From Viridothelium virens (taxonomy: Eukaryota > Ascomycota > Dothideomycetes > Trypetheliales > Trypetheliaceae): a stretch of DNA of 64,000 bases. The notes beneath the pieces are model-generated. The model searched no databases. It was not told where the DNA came from and worked only from the letters and a program-made list of their open reading frames with translations. Where the stretch lies: the NCBI GenBank assembly GCA_010094025.1, contig ML991819.1, positions 1 through 64,000 on the forward strand, read 5' to 3'. This document shows positions 52,333-62,800 of the stretch, in pieces (position 1 is the first letter of the stretch; every line of letters starts with the position of its first letter). The position numbers were made by a program, and so were the translations under genes.

Positions 52333-54587
52333 TCACAACCCCTCCTTCTTTAATTTCATTCTCACATCCCTTCCCTCTATTTCTCCCTTTCTCTTCCCTA
52401 AGATACTATCCGGCGTCGGTGTCTCTCTCTTAGGGGCCTGTGTTCCAACTCCTAGTCCCCGATTCACCTCCTCATAGCATGTCGCATGATACACCCTGCC
52501 CCCAACTTTGATCGCATCCATCCACACCCAGTCCTGCACTTCATCCCTCCATACACTCTTCCATTCCTCCTGACAAATCGGACATCTTGGCTTCGTTGCT
52601 GCTGCATCAGGCGGCACGGGTATATACCTCATCTTCGGATCCTTGGTCCCCTCCTTCCCTGCCGTTCCCGTCCCCCCATCGGCTGCCACAGCACCATTGG
52701 CCAATTGTCCAGAACCATTGTCACCTGCGTTCGGATCTGCCGACTCGTCAATTTCGCGTGACTTGATCCACGCCAGCTCGTCTATATAAAAGGCGCGATT
52801 CTGACCGCGGCGCGATTCATCCTGCATGCGTCGGTTTGTGCGAAAGTGCCAGTCAAGGTGGCGTTGTTTCTGTGCGCGCCCTGTGTCATTGGCCGTGAAG
52901 CGTCGACCGCAGGTACTACATTGATTTGGACGTGAGGATAGCAGGCGCGAGATGTAGAGGTCTGGGCGGGGGGTTTTGAGCGAGGCTGGGTTGAGATTTA
53001 CGTCATTTTTGGAGGTATTCACGGGCTTCGGAAGCCCGGTTGGAAGGCTCGGTGGTGTGGAAAGCTGCTGGACTATGGAAGCCGCTGGAAGGGGCAGTGT
53101 CGGTGGTGCTGCAGAAGCTGGGGTTGCGGGTGTACCTCCCACGAAACCAGCGGATCGAAGCGCATCGAGTAGAGAAGTACCAGTTCCAGACTGCGGAGTC
53201 GTTGCTGGGGGAGCGTTAGGCTGGATCTGATTTTGCGGAGTTGAAATAGCTGACGGAGCAACCGAATGGATCTGCGGAATTGAATGTGTCGGCTGTTGAA
53301 TAGGAGTACTTGTTCCTAAGATTCGTGCGATCATGTTCATGTCAATTCCGCCCTGCGTCGGAGGGGGCTGAGATGACGACGGCTGGAACTGTTGTGATGC
53401 TTGCTGTAAAGGCTGTGGCGAATATGTTCGAGCAGTATTCGGCTGATTCTGAGTTGGCTGGAATTGTTGAAGTGGCTTTGGCACGTGGTGCGCTTGTGCG
53501 GACAACGACGAAACCTGATCTTGAACTGCCTTCAGTTGCTCTGGTGGTAGTTGCTGACCTCGTACGATGTTTTGAAGATCTAACAAAGCCTGAAGACGTT
53601 TTTGAACACCCGTATCGCCAAAGTTTGCGGCCCACTCGGACTGCGCAGTCTTGATAAGACGATCGATGTCATGAAGTAGACGTTCAAGGTCTGCTTGAGG
53701 GTTGGAAGGAGAAGCATATTGATTATACTGATGAGATGGAGTGAACTGAGTAGGGTATTGTTGCGAGGGTTGAGCAGCAAGTGTCTTGTACAATGTAAGC
53801 GTCTGATCAAGGCGCAAAGTGACATAGTAGACTTACCTGTGGATTAGTGAATTGCCGGGGTTGAGCTGCATTCCCGTATGGCACCTGACCAACGTTAGGA
53901 GGAGGGGCAGAATACATGCTATTTTGATGAGGGGGTGTAGGAGTATTGCGGTATGGCAGGGCCGGAGATTGCATTGGACGAGGTGGTAAAGGGAATGGCG
54001 ATCGATTAGATCGTGCTTGATTTTGCTGGCTCTGCACAGCAGCAGTTTTGGCTTTGATCAAGGCATTCTCAATTCGCTTCGTGACTTCGGATTGAAATAC
54101 AGGCGAGGGATCCCCAGAGTTTGGAATGCCTTCTTTCCACGTCTTCAACATCCCTTCCATATTCCGTCGAGTTGCTGGATCTACCAGTTGATACGCATCC
54201 ATAAATGTGCTGAATAGGTTTTTTCCGAGATAGACGGGGTATGGACTCCCAACATTCTTGACTATGGAGTCAAGAACGTATAGAGCAGGTAATTTGCGCT
54301 GTGGTGGTGTCTAAGTCAGGACAATTAGTGAGGAGTTCTGACGGATGAGAAACTTATTTCTATGAATTGCTAATGGAAACCTAATGAAATGATTCCATGT
54401 TTTAATTAGACTGGAAGTTGCGTACCTTTCTGATGTGCTTTTCTAATACTTCAGAGATAGCTTGTGCATGTTCAGTATTTTCTTTGGCTATGATGGTTAG
54501 GTTACTAATTTCGTATCTGTTGTTGATTTGGAGATCTTTGAGGGAGTCCTCAAAGTCGGCAGCGACCTCATCCGAGGATGATGCCAT
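52333..54587 (-). CDS. PCF11: PCF11, pre-mRNA cleavage and polyadenylation factor
   Basis: Three phase-0 exons, 54587..54426, 54310..53837 and 53784..52333, give 695 residues, close to yeast Pcf11 (626). An N-terminal CTD-interacting domain (about 1-140: DFEDSLKDLQINNRYEISNL, RKLPALYVLDSIVKNVG) binds phosphorylated RNA polymerase II C-terminal repeats. A Gln/Pro-rich middle follows. Two C-terminal zinc motifs, CSTCGRRF with a distal His (about 500) and CPICQEEW with HATC (about 615-660), flank the segment used by Clp1-binding regions in the family. It is a nuclear subunit of cleavage factor IA, linking 3'-end cleavage to termination. Intron 2 (52 nt, CTTAC branch) could use a nearer AG, but that would leave only 34 nt. 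Confidence 0.92.
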
Positions 54588-55371
54588 GGATGTCAGGAAG
54601 CTTATGGTTCAGGATTACAGGGAGCGATCAATGATAGCAGCTGCAGAGGATGAGCGCCCGCAACGCTCGGCGCTTCTTGTACAGGAAGACGACCTGGCAG
54701 AGACTAGATATAGGTTGCAATCTGACCTGATCCACTGACAGATCTCCACCAATTCGCAGCCGACACCACGCGCACCTTCAGGTCTTCCTCTTTCGAGAAG
54801 GAAATGCAAGAATTTGAAGACTCGTTGCTAGCTATGATAAATCCTCCAGCGCTACCGAGACCCTGGCATTGCTTAACTCCCAACCTTTCGAGAATGTAGC
54901 CAAGGCTTCCCAGATCGTGATGCTGGCCCAAAAATCCCCCAAAACTGATGAAGGCGTCGTACCTGTCACTGAAGCCCAACCTCCTTCTTTTGACGGACGT
55001 TGGCGGATTCCTTCTTGCAAGCGAAAATTCTCCCCTTATGTCGGAGTCGATGACAGGTAAATAGTAGAGTGTCCCTAGTGAAAGTGAGTAAATGTGGAGA
55101 TCGAGGCGAAGTGAAACTTACAGGAAGCATGGAATGTGGTGGTGGAAGTGCGGCGCAACCTGAAGTTATTGAAGAGCTAGCCTACCGCAGACGAACTAGC
55201 GTGGATGGCTTAGTCATATGACGCCGCGTGCAGCATTCCCTTTACCGGACGGAATACGGAGTACGGAGGAGAGGAGCCTCAAGGGCATTACGTCTTTCTC
55301 ATCTTCCTGGACCTTATCCTATAGTGCTACGAAATCGCCAGATCTGTCACAGCCTCACTCATTTCGCCATC
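54588..55371. promoter_or_regulatory. divergent intergenic region (PCF11 / I9 inhibitor)
   Basis: 784 bp between divergent genes, so it must hold both upstream regions. The palindromic word pair aatacggagtacggag lies near 55250. Short frames in several phases are unsupported. Confidence 0.45.
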
Positions 55372-55718
55372 ATGAGATATACCATCCTGTCTTTTTTTGT
55401 TTTCCTTGTGGTCTGCGCTCTCGCCCAGACCCCGCCACTAAAAGCGGTCATGGTCAGTTACAAACAAGACACACCGGATTCTATCCTGGATCAAGCCAAA
55501 GATGCAATCAGACAGGCAGGAGGCGTTGTCACGCATGACTTCAGTGAGAAGCTCGGGAATTTCTCATTCAACGCCGCTAATCGATTCTAGAATTGATCAA
55601 GGGATTCGCTGCCAATGCGCCAGCTGAGGTCCTAAACTCCGTACAGGCCTGGGGCACCGAACACGAGGCAACAATCGAAGAAGATCAAATAGTGCACGCA
55701 CTGGGTGGACCGTCTTAA
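55372..55718 (+). CDS. secreted I9-type peptidase inhibitor-like protein
   Basis: Exons 55372..55543 and 55591..55718 (47-nt intron, GCTAAT branch) give 99 residues. MRYTILSFFVFLVVCALAQ is a signal peptide. The mature part VMVSYKQDTPDSILDQAKDA, GGVVTHDFKLIKGFAANAP and VEEDQ-like TIEEDQIVHALG has the beta-alpha-beta pattern of the inhibitor I9 (subtilisin propeptide) fold, as in yeast Pbi2, a proteinase B inhibitor. No protease domain follows, so it would be a stand-alone inhibitor. The secreted form differs from Pbi2, which has no signal peptide. The target protease is unknown. Confidence 0.85.
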
Positions 55719-56452
55719 ATGATCTTGGCTCGGATCGTCTAAAAATCGTCTCGGTGATCACCAAGCCAGACTGAACAAGTTACATTCAGGCGTTAACGGG
55801 TATGGCTTTTGAGTTCTTGAGAAGGTGGTAGCTGGGATAGAAATGCGTGCATAGGTTCTACGTGCATCACTGGGAGAACCGAATTTCTGGGAGTTAGGTG
55901 TGCAGGCCGGATAGTCGAGTCTGAATCCCAGGCTTGTTGAATGTGTAGAAAAGATCATACATTTGGCGTCTTCTCTAACGTAGCCTTCAAAATTCATCGT
56001 CAATTCACTATTTCTTCTGATATGTGACACTCGAATCGTCTGCCAACAAGGTCTGAAGTTTGAAGTTTGGATTCACTGCAGCCACAACGTAACCTCCTGC
56101 CTATGTGTGGCCTTGATGCGATGCATGCGCATCCGAATCTAGCAGACTCGGGAGCAAGCGCAGTTCTGAAAGAGACCTTAGGCAATAGTCGCATTGTTGT
56201 TTCTTTGATGCTCTGATTGCACATGCTAAAGCGGCTTTGTCGCCGATCAATGAGCGACGCTCGGAGAGAACGACCATCCCAGCTCACAACCACCATTGTC
56301 TGAGCATGGCCGCCAACTTTATTCAAGCTACATAACTCACCCAGTAACCATGTCTGTCCGAGTCTCAGCAGTATCTGAGTCGTATTCGGCACATTCAGCA
56401 TATGACAACAGCTCTGGATCACATCCGCATTTCGAGCTACAATATCCCTGAA
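55719..56452. other. intergenic, 0.73 kb
   Basis: 3' flank of the inhibitor gene and upstream region of HOOK. An in-frame ATG at 56402, 17 codons before the chosen HOOK start, could extend that protein. Nothing else seen. Confidence 0.5.
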
Positions 56453-59400
56453 ATGGACGCGTATACGCCTGAGCTGGCCTCAGCACTTCTCAAATGGGTA
56501 CAGCTTCGCTAGTCTTTCCGCTGCAAATGTGACAGTTTGCTAACACAACTAACAGGTGAACACTTTCGACTTTGGAGAACCAATTAGGTCTTGGTCAAAC
56601 CTCAGAGATGGTCAAAGATTATGGAAAATATTACAAGACATCGACTCGGACTACTTTTCCGGCCCACTTCCAGATGAGGGGCAGAAGCTTGCCAAGGAAT
56701 ACGTCCTCAGACTTCAGAACAGTCCGTTTCCTAAATTGACCTGTGTGACGGGTTTGGATGTCAACGTTGATTTCTATGCAGTCAAGCACATCGAACGAAG
56801 CGCCGCAAGGTACATAGGCCAAAAGCTTGGTAGACTCCCCCATACGGTCAATAAACTTTGTCCACATCTCGATGGTGTTGCGGGAGATGGCGTCGCCCAA
56901 GAGGCGCCAAAGGTACAAGCTGGGTTCGTTCCACGTGAAACACTTTCTTGTGCTGAAATCATATCACAGCTTGTCATGGCCATACTTCTCTGTGCGATGT
57001 ACTCTCCTGAATCGAATCAACGCATGGTCGGGCGTCTACAACGCATAGGACAGGATGCGGGAATAGCAATTGCGACAAAAATCGAGGAAATTGAGAAAAC
57101 CGATCAGAAAACGGGCAATTATTTTGCAGAGACCAATAACGGTGTCGATCATGACGCCTTGTCTACCTCAGAGACAATCCAAGCATCGCGAGGTCCTTCT
57201 TTCGAGGTCGACATGGAACTGCAAAAGGAAGAAAGCTTAATACAAGCGTACAAGTTGATCGACGAACTGAGAGAAAAGAATTCTAGCAAGGATCAAGAGC
57301 TCGTGCGCCTACGCGAACAGCATTCAAAACTTGAAGAGGAGCTTGCGGAGTACAGACTTCTGAACCAAGGCAAGTCAGCGAATACAGATGAGATCGCCTA
57401 CCTCTCCTCGCAGGCCACCAAAGATAGGAACCATATCGCATCTCTTGAGTCTGAGCTCAGTACGTCTCAGGCAGAACTCGAGACCAAATCGAGACAGCTT
57501 GATCTCTTAAAGGCCAAGTCGGATTCGGTTTCTGAGCTGCGAGATCAACTTCAGCTACTCAAGGCAGAGCGAGATGAGCTCATCCAGCACAAGAACGCTA
57601 ACGAGAATTTAAAAAAGAAGATACAAACGCTACAGGACCAAGTGCGCAACGACGAGTTCTTGCGGGACGATCTCCAATCAGCTCGAGAGCAACTCCAAGA
57701 CTACGACAAGATCAAAGAGGACCGAGATGCTCTTCTGAAAGCTAATGAAGAAAAGAGTAAGGTCATTGCAAACTGTGAACAGGAAATCTTCGACTCTAAG
57801 TCAACCAAAAAGCGCCTTGAAGCGGATATTAAATCTGCACTCCAGAGATATGAATCAATGAAGGAGAGGCAACAGAGGGATCATGAGACCATACAAGAGC
57901 TTCAAGACCGACTGGAAACCGATCAGGGAAGCGCACCACAAGGTCTCGGAAACCTTGACGAGGAGCTTTCAGCGCGGGACGAAACAGTTGAGACGTTCGT
58001 GCAATATGAGTATGCGCACAGATGGATGCGAGCAGTCATGCTAAATTCACTCAGGAGAGCAAAAGCGGCCGAGAGCAAGCCTGCCGTTAGCGGGAACGCC
58101 GAAGTTGAACTCCTTCGCCAAAGAGTTGCTGCGGTTGAGGCTCGTAACAACTCTCTCGAGACCGATTATCTTGACGTCTATCAGGACAAGCTAGGACTCG
58201 AGACGGCGTTGAACGACCTCAAGGACCACAAAGACCTAGAAGCGTTGAGTTGCCCTCTTGAGCATCTTTGCGAAAATGCAACGACTGACATAGATCCCAG
58301 CTCCCACCCATTTCTCCATCAGCGGGAACAGTTACAAGCGTTGCAGAAGGAGACCACGGATAAGCAGGAAGAGATTTTCAGACTACAAGCTGAACTCGCA
58401 CAGGTCAAGGCCGCTAATGATCTAACCCTCAGTAAGGAGGATGAGTACCAGAAGCTTTCGACCGATATTGAAGAGCAGCGCGCCACAAACTCGTCTCTCA
58501 ACGTAAAACTGGACGAAAAGGAGGCCTTGCTAAAAATGGCTCTAAGCAATGCCAACGCACTTCAACGCGGGACTGACGCTCAGGATCAAGACTTTAGGCT
58601 CATACTGGCTCAGCTTGAAGCCGCGCGAGACAATACCGCGGATGAGACCATCTTGCAGGGCACCGCTACCAAGCTTGCAGATCGATTGGAGGAAGGCAGG
58701 GAAATGGTGAAAGAAGCTACAAAGGTAAACGCCCAAGTCCATGCTTCCGAACTGAATGATAAGACGCTATTCGTCCTCATCAATTCGCCCCGCAAACCAT
58801 GGGTTGAACACGCTCCGAGCGGATCAATGCCATCAACACCCAGCCCTCCTAAACCTGCTCGCAAGAGTTGGTTCGGCACGTCTGGCAAAGCAAAGGCACG
58901 GCCAGTGTCCGAGCTTGCGGCCATGGGACAGCTGATGCCTCAGGAGGAGTCTGTTGTTCGCCCGGCCAAGTTGATCAACCAGACGTTAGAAGCGCAAGTC
59001 AAACAAAAGAAAACGAAGCAACGCAGATCCTGGTTTAGCGCTCGCTGACCAGTCTTTTCTTTTATAGCGCGCCGAATTGAACGAAGACCGCGTGCGCGCC
59101 CTACAGCTCGAGATCGAAGACGCGAAGAAAAATGGTGGAGACAAGGTACGTTGGGTATCTCTGCTGGCAGTCATTTGGGGACTTTGCTGACAGGACATGT
59201 ATGTAGGCTTCTCAAGAGGAAACTGAAAACCTGAAACGTGAGAATGCGTTGATGACAAGCGCCTGGTACGACTTGAGCAGTCGGCTGCAAATGAATACGA
59301 TGGCGCTGCAGAGGCGAAACGAGCAGCCGAGAAGCTGGTTAGGGAAGCAGCGGGTCCTCGTGAATAAATCGCAGGTAAGTCGTGAGCGCCCTTATTCCTT

Positions 59401-59614
59401 ATCTTTTCTTGTACTGTATACACAAAGCCATCAACTTCCAAAAACGTGTCTTTAGCTGACGCATCGTCGTGATACGGCAGGCACGACGGTAGGTAGTACT
59501 CATAAAGTTTGGGGTTCTGGGAGTTTTGTCATGCATGATTGTCTAAATACCACTGAGTGGTACGCCTTTATGAGTCTGCTCAATACCCTTTTGCAATTTT
59601 TGCATTTCAGATAG
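56453..59614 (+). CDS. hookA: HOOK-family dynein adaptor
   Basis: Exons 56453..56497, 56556..58997, 59068..59145 and 59207..59374, then probably 59456..59614. The N-terminus MDAYTPELASALLKWVNTF begins the Hook (CH-like) domain (about 1-150), which binds dynein light intermediate chain. Coiled coil runs from about 230 to 800 (many heptads, Glu/Leu/Lys-rich). The conserved C-terminal segment RENALMTSAWYDLSSRLQMN, then WLGKQRVLV, is encoded by exon 4 and is the family's cargo (FTS/FHIP) end. Exon 2 stays open to a stop at 59046-59048, so without splicing the intron at 58998 (weak GTCAAA donor, CGCTGACC branch, TTTTATAG acceptor) a shorter 845-residue protein lacks the conserved end. The very last exon is uncertain; read-through would stop at 59455. 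Hook links early endosomes to dynein in filamentous fungi. Confidence 0.85.
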
Positions 59615-60109
59615 ATATCTATTCAAGATCCATGATAATCATGCTCAAGCTTTACCTTCGTGCCCAGGTACCTACCTACGTACCCACTTACGCTGCTCAA
59701 GTTACTTTTGGAAAGGAGTGCTATTTTTGTTTACCAAGGTTCCGTAGTTCTTAACTCGACAGTGATCACGAGAACAGGTCAGATAATAAGGAGTACGAGT
59801 AGCGTGCTCACAAGAGTGTATGAGGGTCAATGATATGAAGCGAGATTCCAGTTGTGAGAGACAGCTCACCAGCTCGGATTGGCCGGCTTCGCAGCTCCTA
59901 CCTTAGGCGGAGGATCGGAGTAGTGTCTTGCGGAGCAAAACCGGCCAGCTCGCTTTCATATCTTAGCATTGCAACTTAATATTCCATCAAAACTCTCTCG
60001 CTTCCTCCCCTTTGAATTATACTGCTCCTTCTGTACTCGATAGAACCTTTGAGTCTCGGGCTCGTTCTGCCAGCCAAGTGCGCATCGACCACTACACTTT
60101 CACTTCCAA
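59615..60109. other. intergenic, 0.5 kb
   Basis: 3' flank of HOOK and upstream region of the small membrane protein. It contains gtacctacctacgtaccc near 59668-59690. Confidence 0.55.
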
Positions 60110-60711
60110 ATGTTCTGCCTTCGTAGCTGGATACCCATCCTATTCTTCCTGTAAGTATACATCACCGCTCACACTCCAATAGTCTCTCTACTAAAGCTAG
60201 CACGACCAATCAATTAATCCAGCTAATTAACCTTACCAGCAGCACCAACGCGCCCCCTATCTACCTTCTCCTCTTCCTTACCGTCACCTATTTCCTCAAC
60301 CGGCCTTGCGTTTATTGCTCCCTCCTTCTCGCCATTCTCGTCCTCTCTCTCTTCGACTTTCGTGCTGATTGGTTCGAGCCCCGGTCCTCACTACCACACT
60401 CTCCCTTCTCGCCTTCCAAATCGTCATTATCGTCTGCCTCCTCCTGTGTGCCGGGCAATGCGACACAAGGCGGAGATACAACTGGAGGACGTACTGCACA
60501 GGATAACGAAGTGGAGACGCTAAGCCTAGTTGTGAGCGCGGTCGTAGATACGGCGAGCAGTCTTGCCGCAGCGGTGGTAGAGGGGTTGAAGAAGAGGACG
60601 GTCGGGGAGGGCGGAAATGGTGTTGCAGGCGCAAGCACTGAGGGATTGAGGGCGTTGTGGGGGAAGCGAGAATGGAGGGTACCATGTCTGGATATCTTGC
60701 TCCGATTATGA
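60110..60711 (+). CDS. small two-segment membrane protein, unknown
   Basis: Exons 60110..60150 and 60240..60711 give 170 residues. Exon 1 encodes MFCLRSWIPILFFL. After the intron there is a second strongly hydrophobic stretch (IYLLLFLTVTYFL, then SLLLAILVLSLFDF), then a Ser/Gly-rich linker and a helical tail with SLVVSAVVDTASSLAAAVVE. The protein is thus likely membrane-bound with a long hydrophilic C-terminus. The intron ends in a tandem acceptor CAGCAG (60237-60242), so use of either AG would include or omit one Ser while keeping frame. The exon-phase fit and hydrophobic start support a real gene; no family is recognised. Confidence 0.6.
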
Positions 60712-61855
60712 GCCTATTAGAGATGGGGTTGAAACAGGATCCTGGGAGTTTGGAGTGTGCGAGAGTTGGGGCTGGATACGTGGGTGCGACAATGGATATT
60801 GGGAATGGACGAATGTCGACAGACAATGCGTATATTTTGGCATTGCGAAGGTCTCTGCATTTGCATTGGAAGGCGCGATATTGGCTCGTTACTTAAATAA
60901 GACTTGAAGGTAGGAACTATATTGATATCCAGTGCATGCCGTAAATGACGACAACGACTTTGGAACAATTCAGACGTCACGTTTGGATATCGCAAGAACC
61001 TTTCATCACCTCTGCTAACTGTTTAACTTCCAAATGAGCTACTCGCTTGGGCGAAGCTGTAGTTGTACAAGGGTTATCTGCGGAAGCTCCGAGATGGATG
61101 GGAATTGGTATATGAAAATCCTTTAGACGGTGGTGACTAATCTGCATGTCTCTCCTTGCTGTCCTTTGCTGTCCTCTGCTGTCCTCAGTTCTCAACATGT
61201 TCACGCTCTCCCCGTCTGTCGGTCATTTGACACCTCTTATTGGAACACAGTCTTCAAAGTTTGGAGTCTCCCGTACTTTTGAGACCAATTCTCTTCCAAA
61301 GCTCTTCCGTCGGTAATCATCCTGTACTAATCCGTAGTCTAGACTGCTGGGTTCGAGATCCTCGAGCAGGATGAGCATTCCATAATTAAGGCTGAACTCT
61401 TGCATATACGATACAGTCCTTCTCTCTTCTCTTTCTACAATTCATTGAAAAATAAGGAGCAAATAGAGAAGCGCGAATTGATGAATGAATGACGAAGAAT
61501 GAGTTTTGACTCCAGATATTTCATACGTATGAGGAAGGCTTACACAATGCAGTAATCCACCTTCTGCTTTGTACGAGTTAGGAGGCTCCCAATTAGACTC
61601 TTAAACGTGAGATAAAACACGAGTGACCTCTCCGCTAGTCCAGCCTGTCCATCTTTGAACACTTGCGACTCCAAACGCAAGATTTGCGTAATATACCAAA
61701 CATCTCATACCCAAAATAATTTAAGATCTTGTTCGATCTAGCGCTTACTAGTAGGTACATTACTATTTGAGTGGGGTGGGGCAGTTCGCCGCCCCACCAT
61801 ACCGTACTCTACCTAAATAATCTTCGTTTTCTCCACTCTGCAGAGACTGTCCATC
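60712..61855. other. intergenic, 1.1 kb
   Basis: A short tandem tgctgtcct occurs three times near 61160-61185. No gene is supported. The right end is the Pop8 upstream region. Confidence 0.5.
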
Positions 61856-62386
61856 ATGGCATTGGAAGTGGATTCGTCCAATATCCCCAGATGTATAGTC
61901 TTGAATTCGGCGTCTAAGGAGCGCAAAAACAATCATTCGTCTTCGCACAAGACGCACACAGGTTTAAGTCTATCACATCCGCCATATACCTACCTGCATC
62001 TTTCCCTCATATCCGCATCCTCTCTGTCCACGAGCAGTTTAAGCGGTGACGACCCTCAGACCTTCCAGAATAGTCCGGACCTAGACGCACTTACAATACG
62101 TACCCACCTCACTGCTGCTCTATCCTCGTTCCTCGGCCTTACCGGCTCTGCAATCCCGATCGATATTCTAAAGTACTCCGGCCCCGTGACTTCGCAGAAT
62201 GACGTTTGGATCAGAGTACCGACTGAAGATGAAAGTGCGGTCATTACTGCACTTGGAGCGTGGGCGGGTCGTGGGGGTAGGGAGGAGGGTGGGATGGTAG
62301 GCTGGAGGGTTAAGGACACGGGGAGTTGGTTGCCTGGTATGATAGGAACGAAGGATGGAGCACAAGCTCTGTTTCATGGGCTCTAA
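61856..62386 (+). CDS. POP8: RNase P/MRP subunit Pop8
   Basis: A single-exon 176-residue protein. After a variable Ser/His/Lys-rich N-terminus, PPYTYLHLSLIS, then LDALTIRTHLTAALSSFLG, IPIDILKYSG and DVWIRVPTEDESAVITALGA, then WRVKDTGSWLPGM follow the order and spacing of the Pop8 domain, an alpha/beta fold. Pop8 is a small protein subunit of nuclear RNase P and RNase MRP, which process tRNA 5' ends and rRNA precursors. It is longer than yeast Pop8 (133) because of the N-terminal extension and a Gly-rich loop (RGGREEGG). Assignment rests on recognised motif order and is fairly secure. Confidence 0.8.
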   Translation: MALEVDSSNIPRCIVLNSASKERKNNHSSSHKTHTGLSLSHPPYTYLHLSLISASSLSTSSLSGDDPQTFQNSPDLDALTIRTHLTAALSSFLGLTGSAIPIDILKYSGPVTSQNDVWIRVPTEDESAVITALGAWAGRGGREEGGMVGWRVKDTGSWLPGMIGTKDGAQALFHGL

Positions 62387-62800
62387 GAGAAGGTCGAAGT
62401 TGGCCGAGCGGGAATACTACAGACGGACCATTCAGGCTCACCAAAGGCGTCTGTATGCAACTCCACATTATAAGGTATCTCAAAGGCGGATAAGACACAA
62501 AGAACCATCTGGGTACCGAGAAGAGGCAATCCACTATGAATCACGACATCTGTCTGTGGGGTAGATGCTTAACGCCTGCGTGGCTATACATGCCCTGGAC
62601 CGAGGGAAGCAGTTGCCTTCAATGAGACGCGCCCGAACTCCAGTCATATGCTCCAAGAGGGCCTCAGAGAGTTCGTCGCGAGCAGATGACCCAAAGTGCT
62701 GATCTGTTGCTCGCCAGGCTCAGAGGTCCGCCCTCAGGGTATCAAGCATGCAAAAGATAGAAAAGGAATAACCGCAACGACCTCAACTAGGGCCGGTTCC
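62387..62800. other. convergent intergenic region, 0.4 kb
   Basis: Between the stops of Pop8 (plus) and RFC4 (minus). Nothing notable. Confidence 0.6.

Noticed and set aside
61330-61370. Possible tRNA-like TPsiC sequence (gggttcgagatcc)
   Set aside because: No acceptor stem, D-arm or anticodon arm could be folded around it.
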